A stretch of DNA of 51,092 nucleotides, taken from Candidatus Hydrogenedentota bacterium (lineage in GTDB: Bacteria > Hydrogenedentota > Hydrogenedentia > Hydrogenedentales > SLHB01). The position numbers and the translations under genes are program-made. This document shows positions 40,671 through 51,040 of this stretch, piece after piece. The notes beneath the pieces were generated by a model. It was not told the DNA's origin, made no database searches, and saw nothing but the letters and a program-made list of their open reading frames with translations. Where the stretch lies: positions 1-51,092 of the forward strand of contig CAIYET010000536.1 in assembly GCA_903925285.1 (NCBI GenBank), given 5' to 3'. How positions within the stretch are numbered: position 1 is the stretch's first letter; the number at the start of each line of letters is the position of its first letter.

Positions 40671-42449
40671 TTGAATTCTATATTCCTATTGGCTTTTCTA
40701 GGACAAACAGGAGTTGCTGCGATGATCGTTCAATGTCTTCTTGGGATCGTGGCGTTATACTCGGCGGTCCCCGCCGAGGCGCCGTCACCCACAGTGACGC
40801 CGGTATTCGAGACCGATGCCGCGCATGCCGGCGCGCCGATTCGCGTGTTCGTTCAAGTCGCGTTCGGCGCGGGATGGCACGTCAACGCGCACAAGCCGAA
40901 CGACGAATATCTGATCCCCACAGACTTGAAACTCAGTCCGGTTCCCGGCATGACCGTTCGCGAAATTGCCTATCCCGAACCCGTCAAGATCGTCCTCGAA
41001 GGCGCCAACGAAACCCTCGCCACATACGGTCCGGCATTTGCCATCGACGTCACGATCGATATCGCCGAGGACGTCAAGCCGGGCGACTACATCGTGCAGG
41101 GCGTTCTGCAATACCAGGCGTGCGACAAGAAACAATGTTATCCACCTAACACGGTTTCCATAGCTCTGCCAATCAAGGTAGTTCCCGCGAGCCAGGCACT
41201 CGTATCCCAACCCTCCGAAGTTCCGAAGGGATCGATTACGAGCACGACCGTCTCAAATCTCAAATCTCAGATCTCAGATCTCAAATCTCAAATCCCCCAA
41301 ACCCCAAACCCCAAACCCCAAACCCCAAACCCCAAAACAAGCGACTGGCAACCGCTCGCAAATTCGTTCGCAGTCGCGGGCGACGCGTCGGGCTATATGA
41401 ACGCCTCGGACTTCATCGCGTTCCTCGATAACGCGGAAAGCGGCCATGGCGCAGACGGAAACAATCCACTTGCGAACAAGGCCGGCTGGCTCGTGGCATT
41501 GTTCGCGCTCACGGGCGGACTGTTGCTCAACTTTACGCCGTGCGTGTTGCCGCTGATCCCGATCAACCTCGGCATCATCGGCGCGGGCGTCAAGGCCGGT
41601 TCGAGGTCGCGCGGATTCCTGCTCGGCGGCGCATACGGCGCGGGGATCGCGCTGACCTACGGCGTGCTCGGATTGGTCGTCATTCTCGGCGTGTCCAAGA
41701 CCTTCGGCGCGATCAACGCGACCCCGTGGTTCAACGCGGCCATCGCCGTCATCTTCGTCATGCTCGCCCTGGCAATGTTCGACGTGTACCTCATCGACTT
41801 CACGCGATTCCAGACGCGCCTCGGCCTCAAGAAAAAAACGGGCGGCAGCTTCGTCACGGCGATTTTGATGGGCGCGGTTTCCGCACTACTCGCCGGGGCA
41901 TGCGTCGCGCCGGTGATCATCTCGACCATCGTCTACGCGCAAGACCGTTACGCCAACGGCGTATTGGCGGCATTGTTTTTACCGTTCCTCGTCGGCATCG
42001 GCATGGCCCTGCCATGGCCCCTGGCCGGTGCCGGCCTGTCGTTCCTGCCCAAGCCCGGCGCATGGATGGTCCGCGTCAAATACGCATTCGGCGTGCTGAT
42101 CCTCATCTTCGCAGCGTACTACGCCCACCTAGCCTACGGCCTCATACGCGAACAGCATGCCGCCAGCGGACAGGAATTGGCGGGGTGGACGCCATCGCTA
42201 GCCGAAGGACTCGCCCAAGCCCAACGCGAAAAGAAACCCGTCCTAATCGACTTCTGGGCGACATGGTGCAAGAACTGCACCATGATGGACAAAACCACGC
42301 TACGAAATCAGCAAGTCCAAACCCATCTAGCCAACTACGTCAAGATCAAATTCCAAGCCGAACATCCCGGCAACCCCGCCACCCGCGAAGCCATGGAGCA
42401 TTTCGAGGTAGTTGGCCTGCCGACGTATGTCGTCCTGAAACCCAGGTAA
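40671..42449 (+). CDS. DsbD-like thiol:disulfide interchange protein (periplasmic N-domain, multi-TM core, C-terminal thioredoxin domain)
   Basis: Multi-TM FTPCVLPLIPINLGIIG; C-terminal DFWATWCKNCTMMDKTTL; start uncertain (40671 or 40722). Confidence 0.88.
   Translation: MNSIFLLAFLGQTGVAAMIVQCLLGIVALYSAVPAEAPSPTVTPVFETDAAHAGAPIRVFVQVAFGAGWHVNAHKPNDEYLIPTDLKLSPVPGMTVREIAYPEPVKIVLEGANETLATYGPAFAIDVTIDIAEDVKPGDYIVQGVLQYQACDKKQCYPPNTVSIALPIKVVPASQALVSQPSEVPKGSITSTTVSNLKSQISDLKSQIPQTPNPKPQTPNPKTSDWQPLANSFAVAGDASGYMNASDFIAFLDNAESGHGADGNNPLANKAGWLVALFALTGGLLLNFTPCVLPLIPINLGIIGAGVKAGSRSRGFLLGGAYGAGIALTYGVLGLVVILGVSKTFGAINATPWFNAAIAVIFVMLALAMFDVYLIDFTRFQTRLGLKKKTGGSFVTAILMGAVSALLAGACVAPVIISTIVYAQDRYANGVLAALFLPFLVGIGMALPWPLAGAGLSFLPKPGAWMVRVKYAFGVLILIFAAYYAHLAYGLIREQHAASGQELAGWTPSLAEGLAQAQREKKPVLIDFWATWCKNCTMMDKTTLRNQQVQTHLANYVKIKFQAEHPGNPATREAMEHFEVVGLPTYVVLKPR
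41251..41336 (+). repeat. Two abutting heptanucleotide arrays inside the dsbD-like CDS: (TCTCARA)6 at 41251-41292 and (CCCCAAA)6 at 41295-41336
   Basis: Counted directly from the sequence; encodes SNLKSQISDLKSQIPQTPNPKPQTPNPK. Confidence 0.95.
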
Positions 42450-42459
42450 GAAAGCGCAT

Positions 42460-45400
42460 CTATCTCCTTGTTTGGATAACCATTTGGACCAAGACCTCAT
42501 AGATCTTGGCCTGAAGGTCTTCGTCGGCCGTTCGGGCTTCGATCAACTCGCGTAGGCGTTGGTTTCGTTGCGCAAGGAATTGCTCGTAACTCGCGCGCAG
42601 TCGTTCGCATTCGGTCTTGTCGTGAGGGACACGAGTAAAGAGGCGTCTTTCGGAATTGGCCACCAAGGCAAAAAGATGTTCTTGTCCCGGAATTCTCATC
42701 TCAATCAAGCCGAGAGTCCTCTTCTTCGGCGTCATGAACCGCACACCGTGAGGAATCAGCATGTCCGAATAGACTTCGGCCGTCCCCTCAAGCGGCACTT
42801 CATACGTATCGTAAGGCTGCAAGCGGTCAATGAAATGATCGTCATAGCGCCGAAGCAATTGGCCCTCACGGTCAAAGATTTCCTCATACACCTGCAAGGC
42901 GATATCGGCGGCACTCGCGGGATCCTTCCGATTTGCCTTTTTCTTGTTTTCGATAGCCTTTTCTTCTTTCTGGCGCGTCCATTCAAAGAACTCTCGCAAG
43001 TAAGCGTAGAGTTCATCAATCAGGCGTTGCCGTTCTCTCTTGGACTTGACGCCCAACATCTCGAGCACGGCGTCATCAAGTTCCCGTCTATCGGGCATAT
43101 CGAGTTCACACGCGTCAGACAACCTAGCGAGTTGGTCCGTCTTTCTTGCCTGCGTGTAAGCCATTTCGCGCATACGGCGTTCAGACAGTAATTGAAGAGG
43201 CTTGCGCTTTCTTGACGCTTGAAACGCAAGCACGATTCTCTTCAGTAGCTTCTGCGCTCCTTTCCTCGGATCGGGGACAAGCATCATGTTCACGTCTACA
43301 ACCATTGTGCTCCAGTTGCCTTCATTTCCAACTGGCCGCCCGAATTGCAGAGAAGAGAGCAGTACCCACGTTGAGTTGAGTATCCCACCCCAAAGATCGG
43401 GATCGCTATACTCCTCTCGCGGGTAGATTTCATAAAGGCGGCAGTTTGCTATGAGGCGTTCAGGATTTGCGGGTGCGATGTGCCGGTACTGCCGTTCCTT
43501 GGGCCACAAGGCCGGTGCCCTGTCGTGGCCTGTCAAGTCGTACCACTCCTTGTCTTCTGTGACACGCGCCGCACAGGTAGCCCCCAGATTGTACCCTTGC
43601 TTTTCTCCCCATAGGATGTACTTGAGAACGTGCGTTCCTCTCAATTCGCGCTTTCTCTTGTCAACAAGCAGGATACAACGCGAGCAATCGTCAGGTTCCA
43701 CGGAAAAACCATCTACTTCCATCAGACTGTGTAGCTCCGGTTCCAGGTACTGAGCTTCAATCGCACGAATCTCGCCGCGTCCTTCGCCACACGAGACCAG
43801 TTTTACATGCCCCGATTCCACTTGCTGACGTTTGACGCCGTACGCGATCTCAAAATCGGCAGGCAATAGGTGCGATTGAAGACATTCCTCGCTACAATCC
43901 TTCGGGAAGAAGAAACAGTCCTTGCCGGATTTTACACCGAAACGGACTTCAGCAATATCTCCTAGGGGGGTGAGCTTGTCACCCAAACGTTCTAACAATT
44001 GAAACCATAGATCGGGCGCTCTGAGATGTATGCCCCACTTGCCGCCGAAATATCCGTTCACCCCGTTTTGATCTTCGCTATCGTCGTCTTCGGAAACTTC
44101 GGCCTTTCCTATTATGACGCCGAGTTGAACGCCTTGCCGCCAGAGATCGCCTTGCCTGACCAAACGGGCACGGTAACGCCTGTTGACGGTGTTGGCGGTC
44201 AGGAAAAGCACTTCATCGCGGAACTGGTTTGCCGACGAAATGGCGCCGATGGTCGTGCCGTCATGTGCGAGTATTTCCGCAACGGGGCGGCGGATCTGAA
44301 CAAAGCGCACAATGTTATTCATTCGTTCGGTGTCGTCCCGTTGCTTGCGCAGAATCGTTACCGTCGTGGCTACGCGCGCACCGACAAACCACGGTTCATC
44401 AAAACTTTCAAAGACGGCGATGATCTCGAAATTGCGGAGAATCCAATCTTGCAGACGGAAACCGTATTCCACATCAAGCCATTGGCTAGACGTAAGCAGG
44501 CACAGGTAACCGTTGTCCTTGAGGAATTTCGCCGCATGCGGCCAAAAGTAGCAGTGAATATCGCTGCGCCCGGATAAGATCGCGGCGCTTTCGTCATACA
44601 CCAGTTTCAGGTAGTAGTCTTTGGTTCCCGGACTAGGCGGTTTTCCTGCTGCCTTTTGGATTTCTTCTTGCCGGACATAGGGTGGATTGCCCACCACGGC
44701 ATCCAGCAGCGGGATAGCCACATCCCGATGCTGAATCTTGCCCAGTCCCGTGCTCTTCGTTCGCTTCGGCAAGACGACGAAGGTTCTGTCTGGCGCAACG
44801 TCAAAGAAGTCACTCCGCAGAATCTGCGGGTAGTTTTCATCATTAACGAGGTCGCGCGTTGCCAAGTTGATCGTGGTCAAATGCGTGGCGAAGTGAGAAA
44901 CGTCCACGCCATAGAGATCGGCAAGGTGTTGCCCGTGAGAACGGGTTGGGGCCAGCTCCTTCTTGCGCGCATAGGCCCGGACAAGGAATGTGCCGCCGCC
45001 GCACGCAGGGTCCATAAGCGTTTCACTGCCGTCTTGAATGCAGAAACTGTTGATAAGATCCACGATTTCAACGCGCGTATAAAACTGTCCATATTTGTGC
45101 CGCTCTTCGGGAGCGATGAGGCGCTCGAAAATACTGCCGATGATTTCGTAATCGAGTTTTGAGAAGTCGAATTCGTGAATCTGGTTGATCAAGACGCGCC
45201 AATGAACCACGGCGTTGTCCGAGTAGAAGGGAATGCGGTTGCCGATGGAATAATGGTCTTCGCCGAAGACGGTTTCATAGTCCCCGGTCACTTCCTTGGC
45301 TTTGGCAAAGTAACCATCGAGGAGACTCATCAAGCTTTCGCCGGTATCGATGTGATCGGGTACGGCAAGTCTTTCCATTTCCTTGCTGTGTCGTTTCAGC

Positions 45401-46134
45401 AGGGCCTCATAGAAAACAAGCCTGTTGACGAGCGCGTAGCATGCGAATTTCGACGCCCGTTCAAGGTTATCACGGATTCCTTCGGCGTCATCGTAGATGA
45501 CCCACCCCTGATCGTCACGCATCCACCGGTCAAGTTCCGCCTTGGGCTGTCTTTTCCCATAACGTACCGCCAACTCTTCGATGGTCATCAAGATCGGCAT
45601 ACTCAAGGAAGATTCCAAGGCTTCGACGAATTTTTCATCGGGAGACTTGAAGCCAATAGGAGAAGTGCCGCGAAGGATTTTTGCGAATTCATAAATGAAC
45701 GTTGCAAGCCAACGGTGAATGTCCGTGACGATCATGGGGTTATCAAACTGGCTCTCGCGGTTGATGTTCACAACAACCCACGACTTATAATTGCGATCCG
45801 CCAAGGTGGTCTTGTCGGGCGTCGTTTCCCATAATACGCATTGGTTGACGTTCCACGTGAAGAAGAATCGGGCTTGGGCGCGTTGCGCCTTCTTCCGCGC
45901 GTCGTCCACCACGGCGTTGATAAATGGGCTACTGCCGTCCTTTTGGTAAGGCAACTTGACTTCCCCTGTCAAACATACCCGGCGTTGTCTGTCAAGGAGG
46001 GTCAGATCACGCCTCTTTTGCGAACCCGTACCGCGTTGCTCGCATTTGGCGCGGCTAAACGGCAGATCCGGGTCTCTGGCAAGGATTTCGTTGATCCAGC
46101 TTGCCACATCCGCCGTGAATTCCCATTCGTTCAT
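42460..46134 (-). CDS. Type IIG-like (fused) restriction endonuclease / N6-adenine DNA methyltransferase
   Basis: MTase motifs DPACGGGTFLVRAYARKKE and GNPPYVRQEEI; N-terminal RDLTLLDRQRRVCLTGEVKLPYQKDG resembles PD-(D/E)XK. Confidence 0.85.
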   Translation of the reverse strand: MNEWEFTADVASWINEILARDPDLPFSRAKCEQRGTGSQKRRDLTLLDRQRRVCLTGEVKLPYQKDGSSPFINAVVDDARKKAQRAQARFFFTWNVNQCVLWETTPDKTTLADRNYKSWVVVNINRESQFDNPMIVTDIHRWLATFIYEFAKILRGTSPIGFKSPDEKFVEALESSLSMPILMTIEELAVRYGKRQPKAELDRWMRDDQGWVIYDDAEGIRDNLERASKFACYALVNRLVFYEALLKRHSKEMERLAVPDHIDTGESLMSLLDGYFAKAKEVTGDYETVFGEDHYSIGNRIPFYSDNAVVHWRVLINQIHEFDFSKLDYEIIGSIFERLIAPEERHKYGQFYTRVEIVDLINSFCIQDGSETLMDPACGGGTFLVRAYARKKELAPTRSHGQHLADLYGVDVSHFATHLTTINLATRDLVNDENYPQILRSDFFDVAPDRTFVVLPKRTKSTGLGKIQHRDVAIPLLDAVVGNPPYVRQEEIQKAAGKPPSPGTKDYYLKLVYDESAAILSGRSDIHCYFWPHAAKFLKDNGYLCLLTSSQWLDVEYGFRLQDWILRNFEIIAVFESFDEPWFVGARVATTVTILRKQRDDTERMNNIVRFVQIRRPVAEILAHDGTTIGAISSANQFRDEVLFLTANTVNRRYRARLVRQGDLWRQGVQLGVIIGKAEVSEDDDSEDQNGVNGYFGGKWGIHLRAPDLWFQLLERLGDKLTPLGDIAEVRFGVKSGKDCFFFPKDCSEECLQSHLLPADFEIAYGVKRQQVESGHVKLVSCGEGRGEIRAIEAQYLEPELHSLMEVDGFSVEPDDCSRCILLVDKRKRELRGTHVLKYILWGEKQGYNLGATCAARVTEDKEWYDLTGHDRAPALWPKERQYRHIAPANPERLIANCRLYEIYPREEYSDPDLWGGILNSTWVLLSSLQFGRPVGNEGNWSTMVVDVNMMLVPDPRKGAQKLLKRIVLAFQASRKRKPLQLLSERRMREMAYTQARKTDQLARLSDACELDMPDRRELDDAVLEMLGVKSKRERQRLIDELYAYLREFFEWTRQKEEKAIENKKKANRKDPASAADIALQVYEEIFDREGQLLRRYDDHFIDRLQPYDTYEVPLEGTAEVYSDMLIPHGVRFMTPKKRTLGLIEMRIPGQEHLFALVANSERRLFTRVPHDKTECERLRASYEQFLAQRNQRLRELIEARTADEDLQAKIYEVLVQMVIQTRR

Positions 46135-46321
46135 ATTGACTCCCGCCTCGCGTTCGGCCAGTGCGTGTCCACGTCGTGAGCATCCTCGGTTTCCGATATA
46201 TCAAGACGTACGCAGAGGATTCTTGCATGCACACTGTAGTACGCGGCGCCTCCTTAACTCAAGATGATGCCGTCGGCACAAACGAACATCTACAGGCGCC
46301 GGAAGCCACGGGTATGGAAAC

Positions 46322-47293
46322 TTACGCGCGCCAAGGGCGCTCGCGTTTGACGTCTGCCAAGACTTTCTTGGCGATGGCGGCGTCTTCGGCGACTTGGAAG
46401 TCGAACATGCCTACGCAGATGAAGTCGGCGCCGTGGTCGAAGGCGTAGCGGAATCCGTCTTCGGGCTGGATCGCGCCTGCGGCCAGCACTTTGAACGCGA
46501 TCCACGGTTTCTCGACGGCCTTCATGGTTTCGATGGTCTTTTCGGGGTCGTAACACCAGAAGTTGTCGTGGGTGTCTTCGACGACTTCAGTGGTCTGGTC
46601 GGGGCGTCGCGCGGACCAGTAGTTGCCAGAATGGAGCGTCTTGACGTAGAAATCGGGGTTGACGCCGGCCTTTTCGCATTCGACGACGACCTCGAGCGAA
46701 TGACATCCAACGCCGGCGGGGACGCCGCATTCCTTGACAAATTCGACGGTCTTCGCAATCGTCTCGATATGTCCCGATTTGAGGAGGCGGTCGCCGACAT
46801 TGCCTTGGATGTAGACCATACTAGCGCCGTTATCGACGGCGGCTGTCGCGCCCGTCTTGAAGTCGTCCGGGTTCGGATGCGTTTCCGAAATCCACTGAAT
46901 CTTCCCACCGCGTTCGTGCCAGTAGCGGGTGATTACCGGGCCTGACACGGGATTGGTCAGTATCGTGTTGACGCCGTGTTGTTCGCAGACCTGAAGCGTT
47001 TCCATGATCTTGTCGTCGGTGTTGTAGGCTTTGAACAGTCGCGAAGTGTAGATGAGGTCGCGGCTATGCGCCCAGCCGCCGATCAGATTGCCGCCGCAAA
47101 TGACGCGGCTGATGGACAGGTCTTTGATCTTGCCCGTCGGCAGCGCCTGCTCGGGTTTGACCGGCTTGCCGGGCGTGTCGGGCGCCTGGGCCAGTTGCAT
47201 CAGGAAGGCGTGTTCCTCGGGGCCAACGCCCGAAACCATCCCTGCGGCCATTGCGCCTTTCAGGAAACCTCTACGTCCTACTTTTCGACTCAT
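46322..47293 (-). CDS. TAT-exported aldo/keto-reductase-like or TIM-barrel protein
   Basis: Twin-arginine signal GRRGFLKGAMAAGM; LSISRVICGGNLIGGWAHSRDL. Confidence 0.75.
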   Translation of the reverse strand: MSRKVGRRGFLKGAMAAGMVSGVGPEEHAFLMQLAQAPDTPGKPVKPEQALPTGKIKDLSISRVICGGNLIGGWAHSRDLIYTSRLFKAYNTDDKIMETLQVCEQHGVNTILTNPVSGPVITRYWHERGGKIQWISETHPNPDDFKTGATAAVDNGASMVYIQGNVGDRLLKSGHIETIAKTVEFVKECGVPAGVGCHSLEVVVECEKAGVNPDFYVKTLHSGNYWSARRPDQTTEVVEDTHDNFWCYDPEKTIETMKAVEKPWIAFKVLAAGAIQPEDGFRYAFDHGADFICVGMFDFQVAEDAAIAKKVLADVKRERPWRA

Positions 47294-47377
47294 GGCAAGC
47301 TCCTTATGGCCCGTCGGATTATTCCAAGCGTGTATCTTACGCGGCGTGCGACGTGGTCATCAAATCGGACGGGAAAT

Positions 47378-47500
47378 GCAGAATTCAGCAGTCTGAATTC
47401 AGAAAACAGTGGAATTACACATGAGGCTTGGCAACATTTTGCGCTCACCCAACGGATGAATCCGTAACCTGTGCCATTCTGAATTCTGACTGCCGTTTTT
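47378..47500. repeat. Copies of the dispersed GTCAGAATTCAGAATGGCACAGGTTACGG family
   Basis: GAATTCAGCAGTCTGAATTCAG at 47380-47402; CCGTAACCTGTGCCATTCTGAATTCTGACTGCCGTTTTTAGCC at about 47462-47504. Confidence 0.75.
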
Positions 47501-47616
47501 AGCCTCATCACAGTTAGATGCGTTTGCCTTGCGAAGTGCATCCGTACTGGCGGCGATGGGGTTGGTCGTGGTAGGCTTTAGGTTGTACGTTGGTATCTGA
47601 TGGGGAGGCTTCATCC

Positions 47617-50064
47617 ATGGCTTTGAATGCGCCCGTGCGCGACGATGGTCGCGACAGTCGCCATTGGTGGTGGTTGCTTCTGGTTCTCCTGCTCGCCCTG
47701 GCGCTTCGGCTCGTTCGTTTAGGCACGTTCGCTTATTGGCACGACGAGGTTCACAACCTGATCGCCAGCGAAGATCTGTATGCCCTCGTCTTTCACGGCA
47801 ATCTGGTCTCTAACCATCCGCCCGTGCCTTACATCCTCGTGGCGTTCTGGCGCGCGATTGGTATGGGTGGAAACGAATGGACGATGCGGCTGTTGCCGGT
47901 CATTTTTGGGGTAGGATGCGTCGCCGCCGTTTACGCACTGGGTCGCCGACTGTTGGGCGAGCGCGCTGGAATCTGTGCGGCGTTTTTGCTGGCAATCTCG
48001 CCTCTGCATTTGCATCACTCACAGGATCTGAAGGAATACATCTACCTTCCTTGCGTCGCAGCAGTGATGGTTCTTTGGTTCTACCGGGCAATGGACTCGA
48101 ACCGGATGCGCGACTGGCTGATCTACGGCGTGCTTGCGGGTCTCGCGTGCTACACGGAAATCTTCGTAGGGCCTTTGCTGGTCGCCATCAATTTATGGGC
48201 CGTGTTCCAGGCGGGATCGAAGCGCGGCCTCTGGCGGGGATGGCTTACGGGAAATGTACTTGGCGCGTTGCTTTTTCTGCCGTGGCTCGGCATCATGTGC
48301 CAAAAAGCGGGCAAAACGATGATCGACGCCACCAACTGGTGGGTGCCGCCGCCAAGTTTGATCGGCGCGGGTTTCTACTTCAAAGCGGTTGCATTCGGTT
48401 ACACGGCCGTCAAGCCGTGGTTCCAGGTTGCCTTTTTCCTCTACCTCGTGCTCGTCACGCTAGGTTTTGTCCAGGCCTTTCGTGTGAATCGGAAGGGTGC
48501 ATTACTGCTCGCGATGTGGGCGGTCATTCCTGTTGGAATTATCTATGGCGTTTCACTGATAACGCAAAGCGTCTTCCTAATCAGAGCCATGCTTCCGTAC
48601 ACGATAGCCCTCTACCTTCTTGCGGGTGCGGGCCTTGCTTACTTGCGGCCACGGTGGGTCCAAGCGGGGATGCTCGGCCTTGTTTGTGTCGTCGCGGGCG
48701 TAGGACTCTTCCACGAATATAAGCGAGACTATCCACCTCTCGATTTTCCGCACCGGCCGGGGACACATCCCCCGCGAGATTACTCCGGTACCGCAAAGTA
48801 TATTTTGGCACACTGGCAAGATGGCGACATCGTCGTACATTGCACCGATGCCACGTGGCTGCCTTTCTATTGGTATGGATTCCGCGGGATGCCGAGTTAC
48901 TTCGGGGGACTTGGTACGCAGTTCATCGAAGGGATCAAAATAGGCAATCCGCGCAACTCGTGGGATCCACTCCTCGATAATTATTGGCCACAAGAACCGC
49001 AGGGAGTGGTGCCCGGCGCAAAACGCATTTGGTTCGTGTTCGCCGAATGGGAACGCAAATACCTTTGCGGTAACGCGATGAACATGTATCGCTGGTTGGA
49101 CGCACACTTCACTGAAATCGAGAACCACGCGTTCCATGGAATCGATGTCCTCCTATACATGCCGCCGGAATCGGTTACGCCCATAACGCGCGATGAGGAC
49201 GACGGCGTGTCCGTCGTTATCACCCATGCTGGGGACATACAGGGGGCCTATCGGAAGACACAGCCGGATTGCGGAGTTGTGGCCAGGCCCATCGAGGAAC
49301 GCCGCGGACGCCTGACCTTGGCCTTTGATGACGAGTCGCGCGGCTCGGCAGTCCGGCTTGCCGGCGTCGCCCGCCCCATACGAACCGTGGGCTTCGCAGT
49401 CGAGAACCGTGCGCCCGACGCCGTCGAATGCCGTATCGAGTGTATGCCGTCGGACGCCCTGATCGAGTTGGCGTCTCTGTTCGAGGCCAATCCAAAATCC
49501 GATGCGTGGAACGTGCGGCCTCTGTACAATTGCACTCCGCCGCCGCAAGATTATAATTTGTGGGAACTGAGTGCAAATCTGATCGAGGGGCCTGCGTCCA
49601 TGACCGGAGAGGTCCGGCTGCCGCTTGGCGATTACAGCACCTTCCTTTACTCCTTGGCCGTTCCCGGGGATGTCGCCCTTGAGCGAGCGCTCATCGACCT
49701 TCGTGTTGGAGACACGCGTGTCTTCACACCGACGCCGGTTCCGATCCGAGGACCATACCGTTGGGTCTGGCTGAAAACCGCCAATGTTCACACCGACGGC
49801 CGCCCTGCGACGATACGTCTCGAAGGCGAACCATTGCAGGGATGCAAAAACGGTTGGGCTAACCTGGGATATCTCGCCCTGGTACGGCGCACATCCGTGG
49901 CGAATCAGGACAATCCTGCCTGGGCAACCTCGTTGACCATCCCGGCCCGCACCACCCAACACTGGACAATGCAGATCGACGAAGACGTCAGCCGTGTCGA
50001 CATCTGGGTGTTCGAGTCTGGACAGGACGCTAAAGGGTACCGGATCTTCCGCACGTTCCGCTAG
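47617..50064 (+). CDS. GT39-like membrane glycosyltransferase (ArnT/PMT-type)
   Basis: LRLVRLGTFAYWHDEVHNLIASED, multiple TM segments, SNHPPVPYILVAFWR; large soluble C-terminal domain. Confidence 0.85.
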   Translation: MALNAPVRDDGRDSRHWWWLLLVLLLALALRLVRLGTFAYWHDEVHNLIASEDLYALVFHGNLVSNHPPVPYILVAFWRAIGMGGNEWTMRLLPVIFGVGCVAAVYALGRRLLGERAGICAAFLLAISPLHLHHSQDLKEYIYLPCVAAVMVLWFYRAMDSNRMRDWLIYGVLAGLACYTEIFVGPLLVAINLWAVFQAGSKRGLWRGWLTGNVLGALLFLPWLGIMCQKAGKTMIDATNWWVPPPSLIGAGFYFKAVAFGYTAVKPWFQVAFFLYLVLVTLGFVQAFRVNRKGALLLAMWAVIPVGIIYGVSLITQSVFLIRAMLPYTIALYLLAGAGLAYLRPRWVQAGMLGLVCVVAGVGLFHEYKRDYPPLDFPHRPGTHPPRDYSGTAKYILAHWQDGDIVVHCTDATWLPFYWYGFRGMPSYFGGLGTQFIEGIKIGNPRNSWDPLLDNYWPQEPQGVVPGAKRIWFVFAEWERKYLCGNAMNMYRWLDAHFTEIENHAFHGIDVLLYMPPESVTPITRDEDDGVSVVITHAGDIQGAYRKTQPDCGVVARPIEERRGRLTLAFDDESRGSAVRLAGVARPIRTVGFAVENRAPDAVECRIECMPSDALIELASLFEANPKSDAWNVRPLYNCTPPPQDYNLWELSANLIEGPASMTGEVRLPLGDYSTFLYSLAVPGDVALERALIDLRVGDTRVFTPTPVPIRGPYRWVWLKTANVHTDGRPATIRLEGEPLQGCKNGWANLGYLALVRRTSVANQDNPAWATSLTIPARTTQHWTMQIDEDVSRVDIWVFESGQDAKGYRIFRTFR

Positions 50065-50149
50065 GTACACCGCTCAGTCTGGCGCCTCGATGGAATTCAT
50101 GCACACCCAAAGCGTCAATTGCGCCGCGAGAACCGAAGAAAGGCCGTCC

Positions 50150-50926
50150 ATGAACGAGTATCCCATGCAGGCGATCGCGCCGACCGTGGCACGACTGTTG
50201 AATGTGCCCGCGCCGGAGAAGGCCGAGGCGGAGGCCATCGACATTGTCATGCGCGACTTGACCGGCGTACCGCGCGTGGCGGTGCTGGGCATCGATGCCC
50301 TGGGCTTGGCAATTTACCAATATTGGCACGCGAAGATGCCCATCATGGCCGCACTCGAACGGCAGGCCTTCGCAACCCTTCGCTCGATCCCCATCAGTAA
50401 GACCTGCATCAATTTCGGATGCATGGTCACCGGCGCTTCGATGCACGTGCACGGCGCCGTCACGAGGGATACCCCATTTCAGTGCGAGACCATCTTCGAC
50501 GTGTTGCGACGGCATGGTAAACGCGGCGCCGGTCTCGGACGAAAAGGCTGGACCGGCCATGAACTCCTCGGACGCCACGCCGACATTACGACGGGCGGCG
50601 CGGCACAAGACGACCCGGCAGTCGAGGCATGCGCGCATCGCATCATCCACGAACAGACTCCCGATTTCCTCATCGTACAATACGGGCTCACCGACGAAAC
50701 CTTCCATCGACACGGCCCATACGCACCACAAAGCGCCGAAGCAATCATCGCGGCGGACGCGTGGCTCGAACGAATGGCCGCCTCGCTACGCGACGCATCC
50801 TATGGCATCATACTCCTCGCCGATCACGGCCAGCACACTATCCAACCAGATGAAGACAACCGACTCGGCGCACACGGCGCCGACGCGGACGAAGATTGCG
50901 TCGTCCCCCTGATCTGGACGCGATGA
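50150..50926 (+). CDS. Alkaline phosphatase-superfamily / type I phosphodiesterase-like protein
   Basis: RVAVLGIDALGLAIYQYW; ISKTCINFGCMVTGASMHVHG; ILLADHGQHT. Confidence 0.8.
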   Translation: MNEYPMQAIAPTVARLLNVPAPEKAEAEAIDIVMRDLTGVPRVAVLGIDALGLAIYQYWHAKMPIMAALERQAFATLRSIPISKTCINFGCMVTGASMHVHGAVTRDTPFQCETIFDVLRRHGKRGAGLGRKGWTGHELLGRHADITTGGAAQDDPAVEACAHRIIHEQTPDFLIVQYGLTDETFHRHGPYAPQSAEAIIAADAWLERMAASLRDASYGIILLADHGQHTIQPDEDNRLGAHGADADEDCVVPLIWTR

Positions 50927-50930
50927 TATA

Positions 50931-51040
50931 ACCCTAAACCTAAATTTTGGCAGTTGACACAGAAGAGCATCGCCTGCCTTTTTTATGTTTAGCCTAGAAA
51001 CGGCAGTTGAACCACGAATCACACGAATCACACGAATGAA
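50931..51040. repeat. Further copies of the dispersed repeat plus GAATCACAC tandem
   Basis: CTAAACCTAAATTTTGGCAGTTGACAC and TAGCCTAGAAACGGCAGTTGAACCACGAATCACACGAATCACACGAATG. Confidence 0.6.
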
